A stretch of DNA of 64,000 nucleotides from Methylobacterium cerastii. Lineage in GTDB: Bacteria; Pseudomonadota; Alphaproteobacteria; Rhizobiales; Beijerinckiaceae. The notes under the pieces are model-generated. The model was not told the origin of the DNA. It saw only the letters and a program-made list of their open reading frames with translations, and did not search any database. The position numbers and the translations under genes are program-made. Positions 17,016 through 25,483 of this stretch are shown in pieces (position 1 is the first letter of the stretch; the number at the start of each line of letters is the position of its first letter). Location of the stretch: the NCBI RefSeq assembly GCF_022179125.1, contig NZ_BPQG01000004.1:1-64000 (forward strand). The letters run 5' to 3'.

Positions 17016-18380
17016 TCAGTGGTCGTGGTCGGCTTCGGCCTTGCCGAGCTCGGCCTTCAGGACGAAGGAGTTGGCCACCGCGACCTCGTCGCCGGGCTTG
17101 AGGCCGGTCAGGATCTCGAAGGCGTCGTCGTCGGCCTTGCCGATGGTCACGTCCCGGCGCTCGAAGCCCTCCTGGGTGCGGACGAACACGACCTTCTCGC
17201 CGCCGATGGTCTGGATCGCGGACTTCGGCAGCCGCACCCTCACCGGGTCGCGGGCGATCTCGACCTCGGTTGTCACGAAGGTGCCCGGCCGCCAGGCCAT
17301 GTCCTTGTTCGGCAGGGCGACGATGACCCGGGCCGAGCGCGTCTCGGGGTTGAGGATCGGGCTGACGAAGACGACCTTGCCCACGCCGCGGGAGGCGTCG
17401 TCGCCCCCGACGATGGTGACCTTGGCGCCCTCGCGGACCTTCGAGAGCTCCGTGGTCGGGATGGCGAGCTCGATCCACACGGAGGAGAGGTCTGCGACGG
17501 TGTAGACGTCGGCCGGGTCGCCCTCCTTGCCGACGGCGGTGCCGACATCGACCTTGCGCTCGACCACACGCCCGGCGAGCGGGGACTTCAGCTCGTAGCG
17601 GCGCAGCGACGACAGGTTCGGGGTGGTCTCGTCCTTCTTGGCTGAGGTGGCGACCTCGGCCGCGTTCAGCCCCAGGGCCGATAGCTTCTGGCGTGCCAGG
17701 TCGACCCGAAGCGTCGCCTCGGAGTAGGCGGCCTTGGCGTTCAGGAACGCTGATTCGGCCGAGATGCGCTTGTCCCAGAGGGCCTGCTGGCGGTCGAAGT
17801 TGGTCTTCTCCAGGTCGGCCTTGACCGTCGCGGTGAGGAAGTCGCTCTTGGCCTCGGCGACCTCACGGCTGTCGAGGATGGCCACGACCTCGCCCTTGGC
17901 GACCTCTTCGCCGAGGCGCTTGCGCATCTCGGCCACGGTTCCGACCACCCGCACGGGGACGCGGGCGATCCGGTCGGCGTCCTGGGCGATGGTGCCGGGC
18001 ACCAGGAGATGTCGTGAGAGGATGCCACCCTCGACCGTGGCGAGCTTGATGTCCTGCTCGGCGGCCTGCTCGGCCGTCATCTTGATCTTGCCCTCGCCCT
18101 CCTCGTCGTGGCCGTGCGCCTCGCCCTCGGCGTGCTTGTGCTCGCCGGCAGGCTTGGGCTCGGCGTCGGCATGCTCGTGGCCATGCTCGCCATGACCGTG
18201 GCCATCGTCGGCTGCGGGTGTCGCCGGCTTAGTCATGGCTGCGTTGGTCGGCGGCGCTGCCCGGGCGTTCGTCAGGCCGGCGGCGGCGAGCGCGCCCTGC
18301 ACGACCTCGGACACACGGGGGAAGGCACCGCCGACGGCGACGCCGATGGCCAGGAAGGCCACGGAGAGGAGTGCACGCAT
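17016..18380 (-). CDS. czcB: RND periplasmic adaptor (CzcB type) with His-rich insert
   Basis: 454-residue membrane-fusion protein linking CzcA to an outer-membrane channel. An N-terminal signal or anchor (residues 1-20) is followed by a His/Glu-rich stretch at about residues 55-100 (GHGHGEHGHEHADAEPKP and more), a probable metal-binding segment. The core has the lipoyl/barrel-sandwich region (VPVRVVGTVAEMRKRLGEEV), a helical hairpin (DLEKTNFDRQQALWDKRIS) and beta-barrel parts ending before a short His tail (EADHDH). It is the upstream partner of czcA in the same operon. Confidence 0.9.
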   Translation of the reverse strand: MRALLSVAFLAIGVAVGGAFPRVSEVVQGALAAAGLTNARAAPPTNAAMTKPATPAADDGHGHGEHGHEHADAEPKPAGEHKHAEGEAHGHDEEGEGKIKMTAEQAAEQDIKLATVEGGILSRHLLVPGTIAQDADRIARVPVRVVGTVAEMRKRLGEEVAKGEVVAILDSREVAEAKSDFLTATVKADLEKTNFDRQQALWDKRISAESAFLNAKAAYSEATLRVDLARQKLSALGLNAAEVATSAKKDETTPNLSSLRRYELKSPLAGRVVERKVDVGTAVGKEGDPADVYTVADLSSVWIELAIPTTELSKVREGAKVTIVGGDDASRGVGKVVFVSPILNPETRSARVIVALPNKDMAWRPGTFVTTEVEIARDPVRVRLPKSAIQTIGGEKVVFVRTQEGFERRDVTIGKADDDAFEILTGLKPGDEVAVANSFVLKAELGKAEADHDH

Positions 18381-18517
18381 GGAGGAAGGCCATTCGCCTG
18401 GGATCCGGCGAGCCGCTCAAGCGGCTTCCTGGATCCGGTTCGGATCACGCTCGATGAGGAAGCCGGCATCCGCAAGGATGGACGGCAGGCAAGCGCCACG
18501 GTCGTGGCGATGCGGCC

Positions 18518-18880
18518 TCAGGCGCGAGGCGGCCTCGGTAAACGGTCCGGTGAGACGGACCCGATGGCGGTGGTCACGGTCGCGTACAGAGCACGCCCGG
18601 TCGCCGGGGACGGCAACGCAGGTGCTTCGTCGACCCCAAGAGCCTGATGGCAACCGCAGTTGGCGTGACAGGCCGGGCAGGCATCGCCGTGGCCGATGCC
18701 GGCCGCCTCGGTCGGGGCGGACACCGACAGTCCATGGCTGGCCGGGCGATGGGCCTCGGAGGAATGGACCGTGCCGGGGACGACGAGTGACAGGACCAGG
18801 ACGAGCGACAGCACGCGGACGGTGGTCGCCCACCAGCCGCGCATCGTCTCGTAGGCCCTGATCCGGGGTCCCGTGGTCAT
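18518..18880 (-). CDS. Small hypothetical membrane/secreted protein with Cys/His cluster
   Basis: 120-residue protein with one hydrophobic helix (about residues 20-36, VRVLSLVLVLSLVVPGTV) and then HGDACPACHANCGCHQALG, a dense Cys/His cluster suited to binding metal. It lies 137 bases upstream of czcB on the same strand, so may be co-expressed. Start at 18880 is tentative; a second ATG at 18844 (MRGWWATTV) is equally good. I do not recognise a named family. Confidence 0.6.
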   Translation of the reverse strand: MTTGPRIRAYETMRGWWATTVRVLSLVLVLSLVVPGTVHSSEAHRPASHGLSVSAPTEAAGIGHGDACPACHANCGCHQALGVDEAPALPSPATGRALYATVTTAIGSVSPDRLPRPPRA

Positions 18881-18945
18881 GGTCGCCTTATGAACGATTC
18901 AGGGTCACCCGTACATGCCGGGTGAGCCACGACGAGGACGGAACC

Positions 18946-19191
18946 TCAATAGTCGTCGTGATGATGGTGGTCTCTGCGCTCGCCGTAGAACCGGCGCTCG
19001 CCATAGTACGCCCGGTCGCCGTAATCCCGGTGCGGTCGGTGGATGACGACGTCGTCATGGTCGCCATGGTGGTAGCGATCGACATGGACGTCGCCGCGCC
19101 GGTCGAAGTCGCCGCCGTAGTATTGGGCGGACGCCGCGGCCGGGGCGAGGATCAGGCTGACGGCGACCAAGGCCGGAATGCGGACACGCAT
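18946..19191 (-). CDS. Small secreted His/Asp/Tyr-rich protein
   Basis: 81-residue protein: signal peptide (MRVRIPALVAVSLILAPAAA, then SAQ), then a low-complexity mature part rich in His, Asp, Arg and Tyr (HHGDHDD, RRDHHHHDDY end). Composition fits a periplasmic metal-sequestering peptide in a metal-resistance cluster; this is inference. The signal peptide makes it likely to be a real gene. Confidence 0.55.
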   Translation of the reverse strand: MRVRIPALVAVSLILAPAAASAQYYGGDFDRRGDVHVDRYHHGDHDDVVIHRPHRDYGDRAYYGERRFYGERRDHHHHDDY

Positions 19192-19373
19192 GGCTCGTTC
19201 CTCAAGGGATGATGCCGTCAGGATCGGCTTCGACGGTTGAACGAGGCCTGAAACCGCCGTTCATCCATCGGTGGCCGGAAGCACCGAACCGATGTCTCGC
19301 GACACGGATACAGGGCTCCTTCGGTCGCACGGGTTGAAGGCATTCCCTTACGGTCGGGCATGTTTCCGATGGC

Positions 19374-20318
19374 TCACACGACGTGGGCGGGGGCGAGGGT
19401 GCAGGCGGTGTCGGCGCTCGTCTCGACCTGCAGGGTGGTGTGGCCGATGCCGAACCGTTCCCTGATCCCGGCGGCGGCGTCCATCAGGAAGGCGTCGTCT
19501 GGTCGGCCGCCGGGCATCAGGAGATGGGCGGTGAGGCAGGTCTCGGTAGTGCTCATCGCCCAGACGTGCAGGTCGTGCAGGGCGGCGACCCCGGGCAGTC
19601 CTTCGAGATGGCTTCGGACCGCGTCCGGATCGATGCCCGGCGGGACGGCGGCGAGGGACAGCGTGAGGCTGTCGCGCAGGAGGCCCCAGGTGCTCCAGAC
19701 GATGACCGCCACGATGGCGAGGCTGACGACGGGATCGAGCCAGGTCCACCCGGTGTAGAGGATCACGAGGCCGGCGATGACCACGCCGGCCGAGACGGCG
19801 GCGTCGGCGGCCATGTGCAGGAAGGCGCCCTTGATGTTGATGTCGCCCTTGGCCCCCGAGGCGAATAGCCAGGCGGTGATGCCGTTCACGAGGATGCCGA
19901 CCGCGGCCACGATCATCACGGTCTTGCCGGCGACCGGCGCGGGCTCTCCGAAGCGCTGGATCGCCTCCCAGGCGATGGCGCCGACGGCGACCAGCAGGAA
20001 CACCGCGTTGAACAGCGCCGCCAGGATCGACGACCCCTTCATCCCGTAGGTGTAGCGGGCGCTCGGGGCGCGCTTGGCCAGCACCATGGCGACCCAGGCC
20101 ACCACGAGGCCGAGCACGTCCGAGAGGTTGTGGCCGGCATCGGCCAACAGGGCCATCGAGTTCCCCAGCACCCCGTAGGTGGCCTCGACGACGACGAAGC
20201 CGACGTTGAGGGCGATGCCGATGGCGAACGCCTTCCCGAAGCTTGCCGGTGCGTGGCTGTGCCCGGGGCCGTGGGCGTGCCCGGCGTGGTCATGGGCGTG
20301 GTCGTGGTGTTCCGTCAT
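19374..20318 (-). CDS. czcD: Cation diffusion facilitator, CzcD type
   Basis: 314-residue CDF-family metal/proton antiporter of the inner membrane that expels Zn, Co or Cd from the cytosol. The N terminus is His-rich (HHDHAHDHAGHAHGPGHSHA). Six helices include the metal-site motif ADAGHNLSDVLG in helix 2 and HMAADAAVS in helix 5, followed by the C-terminal cytosolic domain (LHDLHVWAMSTTETCLTAHL). The start at 20318 fits the family; a longer frame continues to 20381 but would overlap the promoter. A MerR-type promoter lies 33 bases upstream, matching that of cadA. Confidence 0.9.
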   Translation of the reverse strand: MTEHHDHAHDHAGHAHGPGHSHAPASFGKAFAIGIALNVGFVVVEATYGVLGNSMALLADAGHNLSDVLGLVVAWVAMVLAKRAPSARYTYGMKGSSILAALFNAVFLLVAVGAIAWEAIQRFGEPAPVAGKTVMIVAAVGILVNGITAWLFASGAKGDINIKGAFLHMAADAAVSAGVVIAGLVILYTGWTWLDPVVSLAIVAVIVWSTWGLLRDSLTLSLAAVPPGIDPDAVRSHLEGLPGVAALHDLHVWAMSTTETCLTAHLLMPGGRPDDAFLMDAAAGIRERFGIGHTTLQVETSADTACTLAPAHVV

Positions 20319-20350
20319 CTCGGCTTCCGGTTTGGCGCGGCGATCGCGGC

Positions 20351-20381
20351 TCGGTAACTCCTCTAGCGGCTGGAGGAGCAA
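20351..20381 (-). promoter_or_regulatory. MerR-type promoter and operator for czcD
   Basis: On the reverse strand: TTGCTC (20381-20376), a 19-bp spacer, TACCGA (20356-20351). The spacer carries a 21-bp near-palindrome (20358-20378; arms CTCCTCTAG and CTGGAGGAG, one mismatch around CGG). A 19-bp spacer with a dyad is the hallmark of MerR-regulated promoters. It aligns with the promoter at 20829-20859. Confidence 0.75.
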
Positions 20382-20400
20382 GCGTTCGTTCCGGATCCGG

Positions 20401-20823
20401 TCAATGGCGGTCGCTCAGGCACTCGCCGTGGTCGGCCAGTACCTCGATGATGCGGCATTCACGGACGTCGCCGCCCGAGCATTGCTCGACCATCGCCTTC
20501 ATTTCCTGCCTGAGGCCTGTCAGCCGTGCGATCCTGTCGTCGATGTCGGCGAGGTGCTTGCGCGCGATGGCGTCGGCCTCCCCGCACGGACGCTCGGGGT
20601 GCCCGGCGAGGTCGAGCAGGGCGCGGATGTCCTCGATCTCGAAGCCGAGCTCGCGGGCGTGCCGGATGAACCGAAGCGTCCGGACATCCGCCTCGCCGTA
20701 GGTTCGGCGGTTGCCCTCGGTGCGCTCCGGCGTCGGCAGGAGCCCACGTTCCTCGTAGAACCGGATCGTGGGGACCTTCACCGCGGCGCGTCGCGACAAC
20801 TCCCCGATGGCGATGGGCTTCAT
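20401..20823 (-). CDS. MerR-family metal-responsive regulator (CadR/ZntR-like)
   Basis: 140-residue MerR regulator. Winged helix at residues 1-70 (IGELSRRAAVKVPTIRFYEE, LLPTPERTEGNRRTYGEADV) and a dimerisation helix to about 115. Metal-binding cysteines: Cys at PERPCGEAD, then a C-terminal loop EQCSGGDVRECRIIEVL, like the Cd/Zn/Pb-sensing group. The ATG at 20823 is the family start; the long upstream frame overlaps cadA and is spurious. It stands divergent from cadA and 20 bases upstream of the czcD promoter, and should repress or bend both promoters until metal binds. Confidence 0.9.
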   Translation of the reverse strand: MKPIAIGELSRRAAVKVPTIRFYEERGLLPTPERTEGNRRTYGEADVRTLRFIRHARELGFEIEDIRALLDLAGHPERPCGEADAIARKHLADIDDRIARLTGLRQEMKAMVEQCSGGDVRECRIIEVLADHGECLSDRH

Positions 20824-20828
20824 GCCGC

Positions 20829-20859
20829 TTGCTCCTCTAGTCGCTGGAGGAAGTAGGGT
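20829..20859 (+). promoter_or_regulatory. MerR-type promoter and operator for cadA
   Basis: TTGCTC (20829-20834), a 19-bp spacer, TAGGGT (20854-20859). The dyad CTCCTCTAG-TCG-CTGGAGGAA (20832-20852) differs from the czcD operator by three positions. Predicted transcription starts about 20866, which rules out long leaders and favours the cadA ATG at 20889. Confidence 0.75.
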
Positions 20860-20888
20860 CTTCCGGAGAGATGCGGAAGGGACCCGCC

Positions 20889-23027
20889 ATGAGCGATGCG
20901 ACGACCCTGGACCGGACCCTGAGCCCCTCGACGCGCCTGCGCGTGACCGGGATGGATTGCGCCTCGTGCGCCGCCAAGGTCGAGAACGCGGTGCGGCGCC
21001 TGCCCGGAATCGAGGAGATACAGGTCTCGGTGGCGACCGAGACCCTGACGGTGCGGCACGGTCCCGACACCGACGCCCTCGCCATCGCGGCGACGGTCCG
21101 CAGCCTGGGCTACGGCGCCGAGGACCCCGCCGCCGCCGTGGCGTCGGATGCCGGGCGGCCCGAGCAGGCCTGGTGGCGTACCCCGAAGGCGTTGCTGGCG
21201 TTCGCCTGCGGGACGGCCCTGGTGCTGGCTTACGCCATCGGACAGGCCGCGCCGGCGGCCGAGCGCTGGGCATTCCTCGCCGCCATGATGATCGGGCTGG
21301 TGCCGATCGCCCGCCGCGCGATCTCCGCGGCCCGGCATGGGACGCCGTTCTCCATCGAGACGCTGATGTCCGTGGCCGCCATCGGCGCGACCCTGATCGG
21401 GGCGACCGAGGAGGCGGCGACGGTCGTGTTCCTGTTCCTGGTCGGCGAGGTGCTGGAGGGCGTGGCCGCCGGCCGGGCCCGGGCGAGCATCCGCGGCCTC
21501 ACCGGGCTGGTCCCGGACACCGCCCTGCTGGAGGCCGGGGGGACGACCGAGCGCGTGCCCGCGGCGAGCCTGCGGGTCGGCGCGACCGTGCTGGTCCGGC
21601 CCGGGGACCGCATCCCGGCCGACGGGACCGTCCTCGCCGGCGAGAGCGCGGTGGACGAGGCGCCGGTCACCGGCGAGAGCGTGCCGAGGCGCAAGGCGCC
21701 GGCCGATGCTGTGTTCGCCGGAACCGTGAACGGCGAGGGCGCGCTGCGGGTGCGGGTGACCGCGGCGGCGCGCGACAACACCATCGCGCGGGTCGTCCGG
21801 CTGGTCGAGGAGGCCCAGGAAGCGAAGGCTCCGACCGAGCGCCTGATCGACCGGGTCGCCAGGGTGTACACCCCGGCGGTGGTCGCGGTGGCGGCGCTCG
21901 TCGCCGTGCTGCCACCCCTCGTCGTCGGCGCCTCCTGGGCCGAGTGGGTCTACAAGGGGCTGGCCATCCTGCTGATCGGCTGCCCGTGCGCGCTGGTCAT
22001 CTCGACCCCGGCGGCCATCGCGGCCGGGCTCTCGGCCGGAGCCCGCCACGGGCTGCTCATCAAGGGCGGCGCCGTCCTGGAGCGGCTGGCCGCGGTGACT
22101 ATGGTCGCCTTCGACAAGACCGGCACACTGACCGAGGGCAGCCCCGTCGTGACTGACGTCGCGGCGTTCGGCCGGTCGGAGCGGGACGTGCTCTCGCTCG
22201 CCGCCGCGTTGGAGGCCGGCTCCTCGCACCCGCTCGCCAAGGCGGTCCTGGCGAAGGCGGCGGAGGTCGGGGCGCCGGTGCCGCCGGCGTTCGGGGCGAC
22301 GGCGCTCGGGGGCAAGGGCGTGACAGGCAAGGTCGGCGGCCTCGATCTCTTCCTCGGCTCGCCGCGGGAGGCGGCGGCGCGCTCGGCCTTCACACCCGAG
22401 CAGTCGGCGCAGGTCTCCACCCTGAACGACGCGGGCAAGACGGTATCCGCCCTCGTCGTGAACGGGTCGTTGGCCGGCCTGATCGCCATGCGCGATGAGC
22501 CGCGGCCGGACGCGAAGGCGGGAATCGATCGACTGGCGGCAACCGCCATAACGGCGGTCATGCTCACCGGCGACAATGCCCGCACCGCCGGAGCGGTGGC
22601 CGGGGCGCTCGGCATCGAGGCGCGGGCCGAGCTCCTGCCGGAGGACAAGCAGCGGATCGTGAGCGAACTCCAGGCTGGCGGTGCGGTGGTGGCGAAGGTC
22701 GGGGACGGCATCAACGACGCCCCGGCGCTCGCGGCCGCGGACGTCGGCATCGCGATGGGCGGGGGCACCGACGTCGCGTTGGAGGCGGCCGATGCCGCGG
22801 TGCTGCACGGGCGCGTCGCCGACGTGGCGCGGATGATCGAGCTCTCCCGCAGGACGCTGGCCAACATCCGCGCGAACATCGCCATCGCGCTGGGGCTGAA
22901 GCTCGTGTTCCTCGCCACCACCGTCGCCGGCATCACCGGGCTGTGGCCGGCCATCCTGGCCGACACCGGTGCCACGGTGCTCGTCACGGGCAACGCGCTG
23001 CGGTTGCTTGGCATGCGGCTTCGTTAG
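20889..23027 (+). CDS. cadA: Zn/Cd/Pb-translocating P1B-type ATPase
   Basis: 712-residue ATPase exporting divalent soft metals across the inner membrane. It has one N-terminal HMA domain with GMDCASC (Cys24, Cys27), the helix-6 metal site CPC (Cys365-Pro-Cys367), the phosphorylated Asp409 in FDKTGTLTEG, the nucleotide-domain HP in SSHPLAKA, and GDGINDAPALAAADVGIAMG in the P domain. CPC with the Asp-rich helix 8 context fits Zn/Cd/Pb rather than copper. The ATG at 20889 has AAGGGA upstream; one 6 codons earlier (20871) would leave almost no leader after the predicted promoter. Confidence 0.9.
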   Translation: MSDATTLDRTLSPSTRLRVTGMDCASCAAKVENAVRRLPGIEEIQVSVATETLTVRHGPDTDALAIAATVRSLGYGAEDPAAAVASDAGRPEQAWWRTPKALLAFACGTALVLAYAIGQAAPAAERWAFLAAMMIGLVPIARRAISAARHGTPFSIETLMSVAAIGATLIGATEEAATVVFLFLVGEVLEGVAAGRARASIRGLTGLVPDTALLEAGGTTERVPAASLRVGATVLVRPGDRIPADGTVLAGESAVDEAPVTGESVPRRKAPADAVFAGTVNGEGALRVRVTAAARDNTIARVVRLVEEAQEAKAPTERLIDRVARVYTPAVVAVAALVAVLPPLVVGASWAEWVYKGLAILLIGCPCALVISTPAAIAAGLSAGARHGLLIKGGAVLERLAAVTMVAFDKTGTLTEGSPVVTDVAAFGRSERDVLSLAAALEAGSSHPLAKAVLAKAAEVGAPVPPAFGATALGGKGVTGKVGGLDLFLGSPREAAARSAFTPEQSAQVSTLNDAGKTVSALVVNGSLAGLIAMRDEPRPDAKAGIDRLAATAITAVMLTGDNARTAGAVAGALGIEARAELLPEDKQRIVSELQAGGAVVAKVGDGINDAPALAAADVGIAMGGGTDVALEAADAAVLHGRVADVARMIELSRRTLANIRANIAIALGLKLVFLATTVAGITGLWPAILADTGATVLVTGNALRLLGMRLR

Positions 23028-23235
23028 GCATGGTCCGGTGTTTGGCCCTGCCGCTGGGAACGACGGAGAAATCCTCGCGGACAGGTCGCCGACGGCTGCC
23101 GTGTTGCGCCCCGACAGGGCATCGTCGGCGATGCGTCGCGCGAAGGCGTCGATGTCGGCCATACCGCGGCGATGCGGCCCGTTCCGGACGCTCGGGCCAC
23201 CCGTGGCCCGTCCGATCTCGACGGGGCCTTCCGGC

Positions 23236-24327
23236 TCAGGCGAACCGGACGCGCGTCCCGGCCGGATAGGTCCCGCGCCGGCGTCCCTCCCGGCAGGCCT
23301 CCACCTGGATCGCGGCCGGGACCCGCGCCTCCATCCCCTTCAGGATCCCCTTGTAGTGGGTCTCCCGGAAAGCGGTCTCCTCGACCACGAAGCGTTCGAT
23401 CTCGTCAACGTCGGCCGTCGCCCCTGAGAACCGGCGCGCGAGAATGCCTTCAAGCTGCGTGAGATCGCTGCCGTCGAACAGCACCTGCTGGCCCGGATCG
23501 GTCGCATCGGAGAAAGCCATCCCACCCCGCTGGTCGACCGACCACATGGCCTCCTTCATCTTCTTCAGGCCCTTCTGGTTCTTCGTTGCGAAGAACAGGT
23601 AGTAGTCGGTCCGCTCCCGCCCGTTGCGCATCTCGAAATGCCGGACGAAGCGGGCCCCGGCCATCGATACGAGCTGGGCGGCATAGAGGTCGCGGATGCC
23701 GGCCTTGCGCTGCGCCGGTGGCAAGGCGGTGACCTTGCGCCAGTCCGGGCAGCCGAACAGCGCGTCGAAGTTGTCCGGCTGGTCGCGGTGCGTGAGGAAG
23801 CGGTTGATCTCCTCGAACATGAAGTTGACCAGGACCTCGCCGCTGGCGCGGTTCATCAGGTCGCGCATGGCGGTCATCGGCATGCCGTTCCATCCGAACG
23901 GATCGACAAGCGCGAAGACCGGCGCGTTCCGGGGGTGGTCGCGCAGCGCCTCCGCGTAGACCTGCTCGAAGCCCTCACCGGAATGAACGCGCACGTGGAG
24001 GTTGCGCGGCTTGGCCCGGGCCGCGAACAGCGTGCCGATGCAGCCGTGCAGGCGGTCCGCACGGGCCTCGTCCTTCTCGATGAAGTGGAAGTGGCACTCG
24101 GCGCGGATCGGTGTGGCTTGGTCGAGGAACGCCTTCAGCGCGATCAGCGGGGAGCCGTCGCTGCCGTCGTCGTAGATGCCCGGGCCCGCGAAGCCGTCGA
24201 TGAACACCATGCGCGGGAAGCCTCCCAGCGCCAGGATCGGGAACCAGGCCTGCAGGTAGCGCCGCAGGATCTCGTGCTTGGCCCTGGTGTGGTCCTCAAG
24301 CGCCCACGTCACCCGCTGCGGCTTCAT
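23236..24327 (-). CDS. tcmP: Three-Cys-motif partner protein (TcmP family)
   Basis: 363-residue protein of the TcmP family, always found next to a DUF5131 (phage Gp37/Gp68-type) protein, as here. It begins MKPQRVTWALEDHTRAKHEI and has a nucleotide- or SAM-binding-looking strand-loop, MVFIDGFAGPGIYDDGSDG, at residues 40-58, plus ALVDPFGWNGMPMTAMRDL near 150-168. The enzyme activity of the family is not established as far as I know; a methyltransferase-like fold is my inference. It starts 9 bases after the stop of the DUF5131 gene and is second in that operon. Confidence 0.8.
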   Translation of the reverse strand: MKPQRVTWALEDHTRAKHEILRRYLQAWFPILALGGFPRMVFIDGFAGPGIYDDGSDGSPLIALKAFLDQATPIRAECHFHFIEKDEARADRLHGCIGTLFAARAKPRNLHVRVHSGEGFEQVYAEALRDHPRNAPVFALVDPFGWNGMPMTAMRDLMNRASGEVLVNFMFEEINRFLTHRDQPDNFDALFGCPDWRKVTALPPAQRKAGIRDLYAAQLVSMAGARFVRHFEMRNGRERTDYYLFFATKNQKGLKKMKEAMWSVDQRGGMAFSDATDPGQQVLFDGSDLTQLEGILARRFSGATADVDEIERFVVEETAFRETHYKGILKGMEARVPAAIQVEACREGRRRGTYPAGTRVRFA

Positions 24328-24336
24328 CCATCGCCC

Positions 24337-25086
24337 CTACAAGGCGGCGGACACAGCCGCGCGCGCGTTCCTCGGCCAGCCGTTGTGCTCGCGCCCGTCT
24401 AGCAGCCGACCGCCCGTCTTCGGCGACCGCCCGCCCCACTGCTTGAAGAAGAACGGCACGTCGGCCCGCGCGCACTGCCGCAGCAGGTCCACGACCCACG
24501 CCTTCTCCATGGGCCTGGCGCCGGGACCGCTCTCGCCCCCGACGATGACCCAATGCAAGCCGATGAGATCTAAAGTCCCGATCGGCCCGATCAAGGGCTC
24601 CACGGACAGGAACCGCACCGCGGCATTGGTATCCCTCAGGTGCGCGACCCTGGACTTCTTGGTTCCGTCCTCGACCGACACGCCGAGCCAGATGTGGGCC
24701 GGCACGGGACGCGAGACGTAGCGGGCGTTGACGTAATCCCGCATCAGCGAGCTGCGCTTTGTCAGTATCTGGAACTCGTGCCAGTCCGCCCGCTCCATCG
24801 TGTCGAAGACGCGGTCGACGAAGGACGTCGGAACGTCCTTGTGGAACAGGTCGCTCATCGAGTTCACGAAGATCATCCGCGGGCGCCGCCATGCCAACGG
24901 CTGCTCAAGCCGCGCCGGACGCAGCGTCAGGTCGAAGCCGCTCTCGAACGGGTGGTTCGGAACGCCGCGGAAGCGCTCGGAAAACCGCGCCGCGTAACAG
25001 TTGTCGCAGCCGGAGCTGATCTTGGTGCATCCCGTCACCGGGTTCCAAGTCGCCTCCGTCCACTCTATCGCCGAGCTCTGAGCCAT
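24337..25086 (-). CDS. DUF5131 / phage Gp37-Gp68 family three-Cys-motif protein
   Basis: 249-residue protein with the family opening SSAIEWTEATWNPVTGC and the three clustered cysteines GCTKISSGCDNCYA at residues 18-31, a pattern reminiscent of an iron-sulfur or zinc site. Later conserved blocks are RMIFVNSMSDLFH, ILTKRS, WLGVSVED and WVIVGGESG, ending with FFFKQWGG. It is the upstream member of the DUF5131-TcmP operon. These pairs travel on phages and islands; function is unknown. The frame runs far upstream of 25086 but conservation begins at MAQSSAIEW. Confidence 0.85.
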   Translation of the reverse strand: MAQSSAIEWTEATWNPVTGCTKISSGCDNCYAARFSERFRGVPNHPFESGFDLTLRPARLEQPLAWRRPRMIFVNSMSDLFHKDVPTSFVDRVFDTMERADWHEFQILTKRSSLMRDYVNARYVSRPVPAHIWLGVSVEDGTKKSRVAHLRDTNAAVRFLSVEPLIGPIGTLDLIGLHWVIVGGESGPGARPMEKAWVVDLLRQCARADVPFFFKQWGGRSPKTGGRLLDGREHNGWPRNARAAVSAAL

Positions 25087-25282
25087 AGGAACAAAATTAG
25101 AACACTTCGCGGTGGGTCGCAACGGACAGCTTGGCCGAACGCGACGCGTCGCACCAGCCGGAACGAGCCGCTTTCTGCGATCGGTGCGGCTCTCGATCCG
25201 TCTCAGGCACACCGTGCGCCGGAACCGTTGCGACGGATCGAGGCTTGCCGTACCCCGACCCACCCCGCCGACGAGGTTTCCC

Positions 25283-25483
25283 ATGACCAGCGATATCGAA
25301 CGGCACCAGCAGCTGCTGAGCTCACTCAAGCAGGCCCAGGGCAAGGGCGACGGCTCCTTCGAGCAGGCCGTCACCGACGCCTTCGAGCACGTCTTCGAGC
25401 ACCTGGGGCGCCTCAACGCGATCAGCGATCCGGACGCCGAGGACCGTCCCTTGAAGCCAGGGGAAACAGCGACGCTGCGGTAG
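25283..25483 (+). CDS. Short hypothetical protein
   Basis: 66-residue acidic protein starting MTSDIERHQQLLSSLKQAQG, mostly helical, with no recognised domain. The ATG at 25283 follows a weak ACGAGG. It stands alone between the DUF5131 gene and the sbc operon and is transcribed away from the first. The even charge and helix pattern make it more gene-like than the surrounding frames, but support is modest. Confidence 0.4.
   Translation: MTSDIERHQQLLSSLKQAQGKGDGSFEQAVTDAFEHVFEHLGRLNAISDPDAEDRPLKPGETATLR

Noticed and set aside
20820-23162. 780-residue reverse frame over cadA
   Set aside because: The forward strand codes an intact P1B ATPase; the reverse frame is low-complexity. Its first 40 residues (MADIDAFARRIADDALSGR) lie beyond cadA and look protein-like, but the frame has no further support.
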